In this document: piece after piece, positions 32,148 through 41,462 of the stretch
Layout of the letters: each line of letters starts with the position of its first letter
How positions within the stretch are numbered: the stretch's first letter is position 1
Assembly (NCBI GenBank): GCA_013152475.1
Contig: JAADGH010000024.1
Span: forward strand, 1-41,524
Origin: Planctomycetota bacterium
GTDB lineage: Bacteria; Planctomycetota; Brocadiia; JAADGH01
DNA: 41,524 nucleotides
Direction of reading: 5' to 3'
Notes under the pieces: model-generated
Told to the model about the DNA's origin: nothing
Seen by the model: the letters and a program-made list of their open reading frames with translations, nothing else
The model's database searches: none
Translations under genes and position numbers: made by a program

Positions 32148-33797
32148 CTATCCGGCCCCCTTCACCCTTGCCGCCAGGCGCTCAGAAAGTCGCGCCAGTG
32201 CGGGCGACTTGTCGTACTTGTCCAGATGCACGTTGATGATGCTGAACGTCTCCTGGTTGTCCAAGGCTGCGCGGAGGGCCCATTCCAGGTCGGCCTGCGT
32301 CTCCACGTCGAAGCCCTTGCCCGCGTTGAGTAGGTCAGGCACCTTGTTGAACGCCCACAAGCCGATGTCGTTGAAGGGACCGTCGGCGATGTGGCGCTCC
32401 GTGCTGTAGCCCTCGTTGTTGAGAACCACAATAATGGGATTGAGCTTCAGTCGGACGGCGGTGGACAATTCCAAGCCCGTCATCTGAAACGCGCCGTCCC
32501 CCACGACCACCAGCGGGCGCAGCTTCGGATTGGCCAGTTGTGCGCCGAGGGCGGCCGGCACACCGAACCCCATGGAGGTGTAGTAGGCCGGGCTGATGAA
32601 CTCCGTCCGCTTTCGGATCCTCATATCCACCGCGCCGAAGAGGCAGTCGCCGATGTCGGACACGACGACCATATCCTTTGTGATGAAGCCATCCAGCTCC
32701 CGGAAAAGGTCCTTCACAGTCATCCTCGAGTCCGGCGGCGGCTTGGGTTCGGCGCCGATGTTGTGCATCTCGGGCAGCTTCGGTTTCTTGCGCTGCTTGA
32801 GTTTGGTCTTGAGCAGGGCGGCAATAAAATCGCGAAAGCGAATGTCATCGTAGGAGTGCCGCCGGACCATGATCTTCTCCGACGTGACATAGATCGACTG
32901 CCCCTGGTCCAGATTGGCGGTATAGATGCCGAGGTTGATGTCGGTCATGAACGCGCCAAGGAGGATGACACAGTCGCTGGATTCGACATAGTCGGTCACC
33001 GACTTGCGGCCCATGGCGCCCTCGTAGATGCCGATGTACATCGGGTGCGCCTCGCTGATGACCGACTTGCCCAGGAGCGTGGCGGCGACGGGGATGTGGG
33101 TCTTCCTGATGAGCTTCAGGAGCGAGTCCTGCAGGCCAAAGCGATGCACCTCCACCCCGGCGAGGATGACGGGGCGCTTGCTGGCATTGATCATGGCCGC
33201 GGTCTCGGCGATGGCCTCACGGAGCGTCTCCGGGTCGGCCAAGGGAATGGACGACTCGCGCCGCCGCGTGTGCCGGCGGCTGGCGTCCGCCATGTCGCGC
33301 GGGATCTCGAAGTACACCGGACGCCGGTAGCGGTCCAGCGCGTAGAGCACACGGTCCACCTCGTGATAGGCGGTCAGGGGATCATCGAGGGCCGCGCCGG
33401 CAACGGTAATCTTTTCAAAGACTTCCTTCTGCGTCGAAAAGTCCTTGACCCGGTGGTGGAGAAGGGGATTTCGCTCACGCTCCTTCAGCCCCGGAGCGCC
33501 GCTGATGATGACAACGGGTGATTTCTCGGCGTAGGCCCCGGCGATGGGGTTGGTGACGTTGAACCCGCCGACGCAATAGGTGACGCACACTGCCCCGATG
33601 CCGTTCACGCGGGCGTACGCATCGGCGGCAAAGCCGGCGGCGTCCTCGCGAGTGGTGCCGATGTGCTTGATCGGGCTCTTCCCGATAAGGCCGTAGAAGC
33701 CGAGAACATAATCGCCCGGTATGCCGAAGATGTGCCGGACGCCACGCTTGTGAAGTTGGTTCAGCAGGTACTGCCCGATGGACTGTTGCTTCGCCAT
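32148..33797 (-). CDS. ThDP-dependent 2-oxoacid decarboxylase (pyruvate/indolepyruvate decarboxylase type)
   Basis: Thiamine-diphosphate enzyme with three domains, 549 residues. Features separate it from acetolactate synthase and point to non-oxidative decarboxylation of a 2-oxo acid to an aldehyde: catalytic E51 (TREDAAGFAADAYAR), the adjacent H114-H115 pair (NPLLHHRVK) found in pyruvate and indolepyruvate decarboxylases, and the ThDP motif GDGAFQMTGLELSTAVR with LNNEGYSTER. The ATG at 33797 has GGAGAG 5-7 nt upstream and begins the family N-terminus; 21 bp more of open frame lies upstream. Inside a sugar-degradation cluster it may decarboxylate a keto acid from uronate or aldonate breakdown, the dehydrogenase then acting on the aldehyde (inference). 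Confidence 0.92.
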   Translation of the reverse strand: MAKQQSIGQYLLNQLHKRGVRHIFGIPGDYVLGFYGLIGKSPIKHIGTTREDAAGFAADAYARVNGIGAVCVTYCVGGFNVTNPIAGAYAEKSPVVIISGAPGLKERERNPLLHHRVKDFSTQKEVFEKITVAGAALDDPLTAYHEVDRVLYALDRYRRPVYFEIPRDMADASRRHTRRRESSIPLADPETLREAIAETAAMINASKRPVILAGVEVHRFGLQDSLLKLIRKTHIPVAATLLGKSVISEAHPMYIGIYEGAMGRKSVTDYVESSDCVILLGAFMTDINLGIYTANLDQGQSIYVTSEKIMVRRHSYDDIRFRDFIAALLKTKLKQRKKPKLPEMHNIGAEPKPPPDSRMTVKDLFRELDGFITKDMVVVSDIGDCLFGAVDMRIRKRTEFISPAYYTSMGFGVPAALGAQLANPKLRPLVVVGDGAFQMTGLELSTAVRLKLNPIIVVLNNEGYSTERHIADGPFNDIGLWAFNKVPDLLNAGKGFDVETQADLEWALRAALDNQETFSIINVHLDKYDKSPALARLSERLAARVKGAG

Positions 33798-33885
33798 GAC
33801 ATCTCTCCTTTCGCACACGAGGATACCGGAAGGGCGGGTGAAAGTGTAGGCAAATTTTTCGGGAAGTTGTCGACCGGCCCCGGGG

Positions 33886-35346
33886 TTACGGCAGCGGGAA
33901 GTACTTTGCCAGGGCAGGTTTGAGATCGACCAGCCGCATCCGCGGCGGGAGCGGCCCGGCGGTGGTCATGGCGAAGGTAACCGTGTTGCTGTAGCTTAGG
34001 TTGCCGTGGGTGCTTGCGACATTGGCGACAAGGCCGAAACCCCTGCTGCCCCAATACCAGGAATTCTTGAGGGACGCCACCACGTCGGGTGGGTTCTGCA
34101 CGGCCCCGTGCCAGCACAGCCAAATGCGATAGAGGGGGTCGGGGTATTTGTGGAGCGCCGTTGCCTCGAACAAGGCGCGGTCGTCGATGAAGCCGTTGTC
34201 GTCCACCTTTCCCTGCTTTTTCAGCGTGGCAATGATCGGCAGGAGCTCGAGCGGGTCGCCTTGAACGGCATGGTATCGGTAGCGGCCCCCCTTGTGAAAC
34301 ACGCGCGCCTTCTGGTTGTGCTTTCGGACGGTGATCGAATCGCCCGTCGGGTACACGACGAGGTCCACGCCCTCCAGGTCGGTCAAGGCGCGTGCGACGC
34401 CCGCAGGGTCGTTGGCATAGACCACGGCGTCGGTGCACAGGCCAAAGGTTGGCACAACGACGTCGTTTCTCTTCTTCAACCGGTCCGCCGGATGGTAGCC
34501 GCTCTTTCGGAGGAACTTCGTCAAGGGGATGCGCCTTGCAGGCGTGAGGGAATGGCCGTGGTCGGCGAACATCGTAATCGTGATTGCGCCCTTTGACTCG
34601 GCCATCATTTCTTCGCAAAAGCGATCGACCTTATCCAGCACGGCTTCAAAGCCTTCCCGTCCTTTCGCCGTGCCCATGCCCGCGCTGGAGGCGTTGTACC
34701 CGACGAAAACGCGCTTGCCTCGCGTCTCGAACCGTTTGCGGATGACGTCCATCTCATGGGTGAACCCCACCAAAGGGGAGACATAGCAGAGGGCATCGAC
34801 GAGGGACCCGCAACGATAGTCCACGCAGGGTCGCCAGGGCTCGTTCGTTCGCTGCATATAAACGGTCATATCATCGCTCCGCCTGCCGGTCTTCCGGTCG
34901 AGATAGTCGGCCTCCACGCCCAGCGGCGCTTCCGTGTGGAAGATAAGCGGGAAGGCAAGCCACGTCATGCTGGGGAAGCAGGAGTAGAGGCGACTCGGTG
35001 GATGGAACAGGCGGAACTTTCCGCTTTTATAGGCTTCTTCGACCAGCCCGAAGGGCATGCCATCGAGCAGAATGACCAGATGGCGGCACGTCTTCAAGTC
35101 GAGTTTGTCCAGATCGACAGTCAGGTCGGGCTTGCCGTCGCCCGATCGATCGAACCGGAGGACGACCACACGGCCCTCGGCGTTGGCGACCCGCCAGTAG
35201 TTCGGCCGGGATGCCTTGCCGAGGGTATAGGCCTTGGCCGACCCGTCTGGGGTCTGCTCGACGGACGCCGGATGCCTCGGAAAATTCGATACGGACGCAC
35301 AACCAACAAGCAAGAGCAGTGAGAAGACAAGGGCACGGCGCATCAT
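33886..35346 (-). CDS. alkaline-phosphatase-superfamily lipoprotein
   Basis: Envelope lipoprotein of 486 residues: the signal peptide ends in a lipobox with C16 (LLLVGCAS). The AP-superfamily core is visible as LVILLDG (metal Asp), the likely nucleophile region SCFPSMTW, TMFADHGHS (metal Asp-His) and STHGNLS (third metal His region). Substrates of the superfamily are phosphate mono/diesters, phosphonates or sulfates; no sulfatase Cys/Ser-x-Pro-x-Arg motif is seen, so phosphodiesterase activity is more likely. Its start overlaps the stop of the related gene upstream by 4 bp (ATGA), and the ThDP enzyme gene starts 88 bp after its stop. An ATG one codon later is equivalent. Confidence 0.85.
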   Translation of the reverse strand: MMRRALVFSLLLLVGCASVSNFPRHPASVEQTPDGSAKAYTLGKASRPNYWRVANAEGRVVVLRFDRSGDGKPDLTVDLDKLDLKTCRHLVILLDGMPFGLVEEAYKSGKFRLFHPPSRLYSCFPSMTWLAFPLIFHTEAPLGVEADYLDRKTGRRSDDMTVYMQRTNEPWRPCVDYRCGSLVDALCYVSPLVGFTHEMDVIRKRFETRGKRVFVGYNASSAGMGTAKGREGFEAVLDKVDRFCEEMMAESKGAITITMFADHGHSLTPARRIPLTKFLRKSGYHPADRLKKRNDVVVPTFGLCTDAVVYANDPAGVARALTDLEGVDLVVYPTGDSITVRKHNQKARVFHKGGRYRYHAVQGDPLELLPIIATLKKQGKVDDNGFIDDRALFEATALHKYPDPLYRIWLCWHGAVQNPPDVVASLKNSWYWGSRGFGLVANVASTHGNLSYSNTVTFAMTTAGPLPPRMRLVDLKPALAKYFPLP

Positions 35347-36995
35347 GGCGACTCCGTCTTCGGTTGGGCTAACAGGTTAACGCCGTCCAGCCCCGGCGCC
35401 GGCGGCTGGCCGAGGAGATGAAGAAGCGTCGGTACGAGATCAACCGACCGCGCCGTCTTCATGCGCTTGTGGGGCACCCCCGGCCCGGCAAGGAGCATCG
35501 GCAGGTGCATGTCCACGGCACGAAGGCCGCCATGTCCGCCCTTGTCCGTAGAGCCAAAGTCCCACGGCGACGCGGCGAAGATGGCGATGTCCCCCGCGAG
35601 GGGGCCATCGAAATAGGCCAGAATCTGCGGCACGAGATCGGGAAACTGTGTGTCGGCTGTGGCCTCCAACCACTTGCGCGATTCGAAGGGCCTGCCCTTG
35701 AGCATCTCGTCCGGGACCTTGCCTACGTAGCCGAGCGGGTCCGTGCCTTCGATCCGGTGGTAGGAGCACATGCGGCTCGCGCGGTCCGGGCGGCGGACCT
35801 CCACGACGCCGGTTTTTCGATAGAGGCGAACGCAGTTCGGCCCGGTGGCATAGGCCAGCACATCGACGCATGGCTGGGCGAGGAGACGGGCGACGAGGTC
35901 GATCTTTTCGCCTCGCCTATTTGGATAGCGACGGAAGCAAGAGGGGTCGGGTCGCCTCAGCCAGTTCTCGAAGCCGGAACCATTGTCCTTGGGTCGGCGC
36001 AGATAGATAGCGCAGTAGCGCTCGCCGGAGCGGGGAAGGATGCAGGTGAACTTCTGGTAGTATCGGAGGCGATCCTGGAAAGAGGTCTTCTCCCAAAGAT
36101 GCTTTCGGGCCACGGCCAGGCCGAGTTTGTCGCGCACGATGTCCTCAATGACCTGATGCGGCCCCCTGACGTTACCCATGCCGTGGTCGGAGACGAAAAC
36201 CAGAACGAGCTTATCGAGGATCCCGGCGTTTTCGAAGTCGCGGACCACGCGACCGATCTGCGCGTCCGTGTGGATGAGATCCCGCCGGTAGGCGTTGCCA
36301 CTTGTGCCGGAGCGATAGGCCTCCATGTCGGGCGCGAGGAGATACGCGATCGTGAATTTTGGAAACTCGTTCCGCAGGTGGGACACTTCGGCAAGGATGG
36401 AGAAGCGGGACAGGGTAATACGGTCAACGAGATTATACCACCCGAAGAAGTACGGCGGTCCGGCCGACACCCAATTCTCGACGAACTTTGTCGCGCCGCG
36501 ATGGGCCTGGTAGAAAATCGAAAACGTGGTGTAGCCGCGCAGCCGTTCGAAAAGGGTCATGGCCCGGTAATCGGTATCGAGGGTGTTCTTCTGGCCGATG
36601 GTGGCGTAGTCGCGCCAGATGAGGCGGTTGCGATCAAACCAGTTGATGCCCGTGATGCCGTGGTGGCCGGTGAAGAGGCCGGTGACGACGCTCGTCTCAT
36701 TGGCCAGGGTGACCGACGGCACGTTGGCCGTGCAATGCTCGACGTAAAGTCCCCGGTCCACGAAGTATTTCTTCATGTTGGGCAGTCGGCCGGCGTCCAG
36801 GAGTTCCTGGAAGATGTCGGCATTAACGCCGTCGGCGAAGAACACCACCGCCGCCGTGCCCTTGACCGATTCGGGGCCGGTGTGCCGGTGGCCGAAGGGC
36901 CGGTCGCGAATGTCGGGGATGGCGGCGCATCCGGCGAGGATTCCACAGAGGACCAGTGCGGCCCAGAGACCGCCAAGGGGCCATTTTCGGACCAT
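35343..36995 (-). CDS. type I phosphodiesterase/nucleotide-pyrophosphatase-like lipoprotein
   Basis: 550 residues, AP superfamily. A signal peptide with lipobox Cys (LAGC, C23) anchors it to the envelope. Motifs are VVFFADGVNAD (metal Asp), the nucleophile loop VPSVTLANETSVVTGLFTGHHGI (split here as VPSVTLAN and SVVTGL), VFVSDHGMG (metal Asp-His) and STDKGGHGGL (third His). This is the pattern of nucleotide pyrophosphatase/phosphodiesterases (PF01663-like). The ATG at 36995 is preferred to 37001 because AAGGA then has a 7-nt spacing. It follows the methyltransferase gene by about 50 bp and is coupled to a second, more distant family member. Both may remove phosphate-containing or other ester groups from glycans (inference). 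Confidence 0.87.
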   Translation of the reverse strand: MVRKWPLGGLWAALVLCGILAGCAAIPDIRDRPFGHRHTGPESVKGTAAVVFFADGVNADIFQELLDAGRLPNMKKYFVDRGLYVEHCTANVPSVTLANETSVVTGLFTGHHGITGINWFDRNRLIWRDYATIGQKNTLDTDYRAMTLFERLRGYTTFSIFYQAHRGATKFVENWVSAGPPYFFGWYNLVDRITLSRFSILAEVSHLRNEFPKFTIAYLLAPDMEAYRSGTSGNAYRRDLIHTDAQIGRVVRDFENAGILDKLVLVFVSDHGMGNVRGPHQVIEDIVRDKLGLAVARKHLWEKTSFQDRLRYYQKFTCILPRSGERYCAIYLRRPKDNGSGFENWLRRPDPSCFRRYPNRRGEKIDLVARLLAQPCVDVLAYATGPNCVRLYRKTGVVEVRRPDRASRMCSYHRIEGTDPLGYVGKVPDEMLKGRPFESRKWLEATADTQFPDLVPQILAYFDGPLAGDIAIFAASPWDFGSTDKGGHGGLRAVDMHLPMLLAGPGVPHKRMKTARSVDLVPTLLHLLGQPPAPGLDGVNLLAQPKTESP

Positions 36996-37049
36996 ATTCA
37001 TTTCCTTAGAAAGGACCCATGTCGGGACGCTCGACGTACGCTGTGGGGG

Positions 37050-37658
37050 TCATGTATGGGAGGCGCTCAAGAAATACCCGGAATCACTATCGCGTAGTTC
37101 ATCCACTCGAAAACCGGCTTCGCCGAGCATGCGTTCCATATCCTGGGCGGAGGGGAGCACGTCGTCTTCCACCGCCGTGCCGGCCTTGCGGTGCAGATCG
37201 TTGATCTGCGCACTGCCTATGAGATGGACGATAGCCAGGCGGCCGTCCGGTTTCAGACAGCTCGCGAAAACCTTCAGCGCGGCCGGCTTGTCGTTGAAGT
37301 GCGGGAAGGCCGCGAAGCACAGAATCAGATCGACGGAGTTTTCCTCCAGATCGATCGTCTCGATCTCGCCCAGGATGGCCCGGACGTTCTGGTTTCCCGC
37401 CACGCGCCTGCACACCTCGATCATCTTGGGGCTGATGTCCACGGCAATGATCCGCCCGCTCGGCCCCACAAGCTCGACCAGAATTTTCGTCAGGCGCCCC
37501 GGTCCACAGCCGGGTTCGAGGATGGCCATGCCGGGCTGGATGTCGAGACGCTCCAGAACCGCCTTGATCTTCGCCATTTGCTCGTCGGAGAATCCTTCTT
37601 CCTCCCACTGCTCGGCGTACCGGTCGAAAAACTTTGCCTTCGCTTCGTATGATCTCAC
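37050..37658 (-). CDS. class I SAM-dependent methyltransferase
   Basis: 202 residues, cytoplasmic. The SAM-binding motif I is LEPGCGPGRLTKIL (about 47-60), then RIIAVDISPKMIEVC (motif II) and VDLILCFAAFPHF (motif IV) with the family fold Methyltransf_11/25. The acceptor substrate is unknown. The start is a GTG, supported by AAGGAG 7 nt upstream, which lies within the last codons of the lyase gene; the lyase stop is 4 bp before the GTG. The gene is thus translationally coupled to a polysaccharide lyase, an unexpected partner. Confidence 0.88.
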   Translation of the reverse strand: MRSYEAKAKFFDRYAEQWEEEGFSDEQMAKIKAVLERLDIQPGMAILEPGCGPGRLTKILVELVGPSGRIIAVDISPKMIEVCRRVAGNQNVRAILGEIETIDLEENSVDLILCFAAFPHFNDKPAALKVFASCLKPDGRLAIVHLIGSAQINDLHRKAGTAVEDDVLPSAQDMERMLGEAGFRVDELRDSDSGYFLSASHT

Positions 37659-37662
37659 TCGC

Positions 37663-40600
37663 CTACTCCTTCACCAATCCCGCACAAGACTGGATGATCA
37701 CATCATCGCCTGGGCCATAATCGTAGATGATGAATCGCGCCCGTCCGTCGCCGTCTTTGTCGGCAAACTGGCTCCGCAGCGTCTCCGCCTTCACCGTGCC
37801 GTATGTGCTCCGGTCGACGATGCACTGCGCAGCCTTTGCTACGTCGCTCAGCCGATAGAGCACGCTGCCGTCCTCATTGGACAGGGCCTTTCCTGCATAG
37901 TATCTCCAGTTGTAAAGCCTCAGCGTGGAACCGGTTACAACCCTCCCGTCCGCACAGTCCTTTACCACGCCTTCGCCCACGCGAGGGTCGAACCGAAGGG
38001 TGATTCGACACCCACCTTCGGTCGCCTCGGCCTTCTGGATCAGATAGGACACATCGTTTCCGGTATCGTTGCGGATACGAACGTGCCGTCCAGGCAGGGC
38101 ATCGACGCTTCCCGGGCGCGGCTCGATGACGAGCGCCCGGTTGGGCCAGTCGCAACTCTTTACCTTACCCACGTAGGCAGCCTCCGACAGGGCAATGCCG
38201 TGCCGGTCCTTTCGGATATGCGTGCCGGCGGCAAGTACTGCCGCGGCCAGTGTCCCACCCCGCTCCCGCCAGAAGCCGAACCGCGCATTGCACTCGATTC
38301 CGTCGGGCGTGATGCAGTCAACGGCCTTCTCCGGCTGGAGAATGATCGTATCCACAAACTCCTTGCTCGTGACGCGAATCCCGACAGGGCGGAACGGGCC
38401 CTCGCCGGGGCCGCCAAGCCCCACATACTCCACCTTCTGAATCAGCCGTTTCCCCTCATATGGCTCGATGACCGTGGCGAACTGGCTGGCAAGCGGCGCG
38501 GCGCCCTTGCGCTTCAGGATGGCCCAGGTGATTTCGTAGGACTTCCTCCCCTGCGGCGGCTTGCCCTTGGCCAGTGCCAGCTCGCAGTCGGCCGGGGCGA
38601 TCATGGTGGCGCGCAGATGGACGTCCTTCTGGCTGCGAAGGAGGTAGTCGATGTCCCAGACGCCCTTCGGCTTCCCGCACCGGACATCATACATGAAGGC
38701 CAGACAGGACAGATCGCGGTCCACCTTCTCGACCGATGAGTAGTCGCCGTATCTCACATCCGGGCCCAAGACGGTTCCCTTCTTTTGCGGGGTAAGCTCC
38801 ACACCGTGCGGCGTGGCGTCGCCGTCGGGTCCGTGGAAGCTCATGATATGCTCCTCGCCGCCGAGGACGTTTTCGAGCGTCACCGCGTAGCAGTCCCGGT
38901 CCGACAGATCGACCAGCACAATCGTGCGCGATCGCGTCGCCTTCTGCTTGCCGGGCAGCAGCTCACTCGTGGCGCTGACCACCTGCGCCGGCGGCGTGGC
39001 GGCGAAAAGGGTGACGTGCCCGCGGCCGTAGTTCCACGTGGAGACGCCGACGATCTTTGTGCCGTAATGAGTGCCCCAGTTGGTGGCCCAGTGGCGGGCG
39101 TAGGTCCATCCCTGTGGGTATCCCATCTCCGGGAGCAGGTCGCGCTTGAGTGCTGCGAGGCCCATCGTCAGCATATCGGGGTGGGCATGCTGGATTACCC
39201 GGCCGTACCGAAGCCAGAGCGCACGCTGGCGATCACCCGACCCGGAGCGGAGGATGGCGTGGCCGTAGCCGTCCAAGATCGTGCTCTTGAGCTTCACCTC
39301 CCAGCCGCGCTCCTTGCCGACCTTCTCGACCTCCGTGCGGAGTTCCGGATCGGTCAGGACCGAGGGAACCTTTCCCACTGGGCCGTAGATCGCCTGGGCG
39401 AAGCGAGGGTCACGGGTGCGCTTGAAAACCGGAATGAAGTTCTCGGGGCGGCAGGGGTAGCCTTGCATGGGCCTCTGTGGATCCGTCGGCGCCCGGGCGG
39501 ATCGGCCCGTGTCGCCGGTGCGTGGGATTGTCCGGCCGATGAGGCTATTGTCGAGGACGAAGTCGTACATAAGGCGATACTTCGGATCGTCGTAGAGAGA
39601 TATCAAACCGCGTTTTTCCCACTCCCCTGGATACAGTTGCCGAATGCGCTCAAAAAGGTCGGCCATTCTTTCGATGTCTCGAATTTGGATTCCATTGTAT
39701 CCCTCCGACTCGTGGGCCGAGCCGTCCTTGAAAAACTGATTGGCCAGCGCAAAGCGCATGTTCGCCCCTTCGTTTAGAAGGTAATCCACGAGGTCGAGCG
39801 AACGCGGCGAGTCCATAACGAGCGCCATCGTGGCGATCATGACCTCCTGCATGGGATAGTTGCGCGCCACTGCATTGTCCAGCGCCGCCTGCAAGGGGAC
39901 GCGAATGACCCCCGCCTCGACGAAGCGGCGGAAGTCCTCGGCCGTCTTGATCTCCGGGTGGTGGTGTGCCTGGCAGAACGTGATGAGATCCTCGTCGCCG
40001 TCGATCTGGTCAAAGATCAAGTCCCACGCCCGCGCCATGCCTTCCATGCGGGGGGTGTCCCAATTGGGCTGGATATAGAGGAAGGTGCCGGCCAAGCGTT
40101 TCCGCAACACCGGCGCGCCGACGGGCCAGCGGAGGATGGCGTCGCGATAGGCCATCTTCCGGTGCTTCAGGTTAACAGCCATGTCGAGCATGCTTTCGGC
40201 ATAGCGAAAGAGTGCAATCGCCGTCTTGTGGGCGTAGCGCTTGTCGCCCGTGCGAGCGAATGCCTCGGCGCAGCGTTTGGCGCCGGGGGTGAAGGTGCGC
40301 ATGTAGGCGATCCACTGGTGGTAATAGGCGATGAACGGCCAGCGCCAGGGCGTGCCGCTCGGCGAAAGAATGGGCTTCACCGGTTCACAGCCGTACCCAT
40401 CGTCGGGAAAGGGGCCGGAGTGCATGTCTCCCTTGTGCCAGTCGTTCGATGGAAACCAGTTGCCGCACGAGGGGCAGCCGACCTTCCACGGATGATTCTT
40501 CGGATCGAATTTCCACGGATAGAAGGCGCTGCGGCCTTTGTACACCTTCATCCCGCACACGGGACACCCCTTCCCGCGACCGTCCTCACGACCACGGCCG

Positions 40601-41160
40601 CTGAGGACGATGAGGCAGGTGCGTGGAACACATGGCCCCGGAATAATGTTCCAGATGTCCTCGTCACTCATCTCCGCCCACTGCTGGGCGAACTTGCTGG
40701 GCTTCGCCTTGGAGTCGCGCTTGGCCTTCAGCTCTTCCTTGGTGTAGAAAGTGCGTCGTTTCTTCAGGCCCTCGTAATCGGCCTCGCCGACGGGCCAGAT
40801 GCGAGGCAGATCGAATTTTTCCAGTTTGCGCGGCCGGAAGACTTCGGTCCACGGCATGACCTCCAGTGGGACCTTCAGCGCGCCGGCCTTGCCGCGGAAG
40901 CTCAATGTGGCATCCCCCGGCTTGAGGGCGCGGAAGTAGAACCGCTGGATTGAATCCTTCGGCCATGTGTCGAACATCTTCAGCGTCGGCGGCACATTCA
41001 CATCAAGCTTGCCTGATCCCTTCGGCTGCTCCAGTGCGATGCGGAATGTCTGGCCGGGGAAGATGTAGAGCGGCCGATCGAGGATCTTGAGATCGGCGCG
41101 GACAGTCGCGACGAGGAGGAAGGAGGCCATAGCCAATGCGAGAGATACTCGTGGACGCAC
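37663..41160 (-). CDS. secreted heparinase II/III-like polysaccharide lyase, very large
   Basis: 1165 residues, exported by a Sec signal peptide (about 1-22, ending VRA). An N-terminal beta region (23-110) precedes an (alpha/alpha) toroid with HPEIKTAEDF, FKDGSAHESEGYNG (the Asn/Glu/Tyr region of heparinase II-like lyases) and HAHPDMLTMGLA. A C-terminal beta-sandwich ends in a DKDGDGRARF calcium-like loop. Two CxxC pairs (CPVCG and CPSCGNWFPSND, about 200-245) form a likely zinc knuckle, which I associate with such lyases in Planctomycetota-type genomes. The start is a GTG at 41160, chosen because AAGGAG lies 8 nt upstream; a GTG 24 bp earlier has none. It heads the seven-gene cluster and should cleave uronic-acid-containing glycans (family knowledge); the exact glycan is unknown. 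Confidence 0.85.
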   Translation of the reverse strand: MRPRVSLALAMASFLLVATVRADLKILDRPLYIFPGQTFRIALEQPKGSGKLDVNVPPTLKMFDTWPKDSIQRFYFRALKPGDATLSFRGKAGALKVPLEVMPWTEVFRPRKLEKFDLPRIWPVGEADYEGLKKRRTFYTKEELKAKRDSKAKPSKFAQQWAEMSDEDIWNIIPGPCVPRTCLIVLSGRGREDGRGKGCPVCGMKVYKGRSAFYPWKFDPKNHPWKVGCPSCGNWFPSNDWHKGDMHSGPFPDDGYGCEPVKPILSPSGTPWRWPFIAYYHQWIAYMRTFTPGAKRCAEAFARTGDKRYAHKTAIALFRYAESMLDMAVNLKHRKMAYRDAILRWPVGAPVLRKRLAGTFLYIQPNWDTPRMEGMARAWDLIFDQIDGDEDLITFCQAHHHPEIKTAEDFRRFVEAGVIRVPLQAALDNAVARNYPMQEVMIATMALVMDSPRSLDLVDYLLNEGANMRFALANQFFKDGSAHESEGYNGIQIRDIERMADLFERIRQLYPGEWEKRGLISLYDDPKYRLMYDFVLDNSLIGRTIPRTGDTGRSARAPTDPQRPMQGYPCRPENFIPVFKRTRDPRFAQAIYGPVGKVPSVLTDPELRTEVEKVGKERGWEVKLKSTILDGYGHAILRSGSGDRQRALWLRYGRVIQHAHPDMLTMGLAALKRDLLPEMGYPQGWTYARHWATNWGTHYGTKIVGVSTWNYGRGHVTLFAATPPAQVVSATSELLPGKQKATRSRTIVLVDLSDRDCYAVTLENVLGGEEHIMSFHGPDGDATPHGVELTPQKKGTVLGPDVRYGDYSSVEKVDRDLSCLAFMYDVRCGKPKGVWDIDYLLRSQKDVHLRATMIAPADCELALAKGKPPQGRKSYEITWAILKRKGAAPLASQFATVIEPYEGKRLIQKVEYVGLGGPGEGPFRPVGIRVTSKEFVDTIILQPEKAVDCITPDGIECNARFGFWRERGGTLAAAVLAAGTHIRKDRHGIALSEAAYVGKVKSCDWPNRALVIEPRPGSVDALPGRHVRIRNDTGNDVSYLIQKAEATEGGCRITLRFDPRVGEGVVKDCADGRVVTGSTLRLYNWRYYAGKALSNEDGSVLYRLSDVAKAAQCIVDRSTYGTVKAETLRSQFADKDGDGRARFIIYDYGPGDDVIIQSCAGLVKE

Positions 41161-41201
41161 TTGGAGAACTCCTTCAGAAATCACGCTGATCCTTTCCGGC
41201 C

Positions 41202-41230
41202 ATTATAGCCCGTGTGCAATCGTGAATCAA
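41202..41230 (-). promoter_or_regulatory. promoter of the lyase-led sugar cluster
   Basis: On the minus strand, -35 TTGATT (41230-41225) and a perfect -10 TATAAT (41207-41202) are 17 bp apart. The predicted start near 41195 gives a leader of about 35 nt with the AAGGAG ribosome-binding site. Confidence 0.7.
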
Positions 41231-41331
41231 TGCCGGACGGGTTGGCCCAGCCGAGGTGCGCGTCATGTCCGGCGACATGGCCGATCTACTTAGTGTAGTG
41301 TTTCACGCAGAGATTAACTTATGCGGGGGCG

Positions 41332-41416
41332 CCGTTTGTAGTGCGGACTTCAGTCCGTTCTTTAGGGCAGGCGGCCTGCGCCACGAAGAACGCACTAAAG
41401 TGCTCACTACAAACGG
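41332..41416. repeat. 85-bp multi-hairpin element with 12-bp terminal inverted repeats
   Basis: CCGTTTGTAGTG (41332-41343) is the exact inverse of CACTACAAACGG (41405-41416). Inside are three further hairpins: CGGAC-TTCA-GTCCG, GCAGGC-G-GCCTGC and GCACT-AA-AGTGC. No coding capacity. The layout is that of a REP/BIME or MITE element. The remaining gap from 41231 to 41462 shows nothing else. Confidence 0.7.
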
Positions 41417-41462
41417 GCTTCTGCACTGTCCTAACCCGATACGGACTTGTGAAATGGTGCAC

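Noticed and set aside
35418..37097. 559-residue plus-strand frame opposite the AP-superfamily gene
   Set aside because: Shadow frame; the minus strand has a lipobox, AP motifs and a coupled neighbour.
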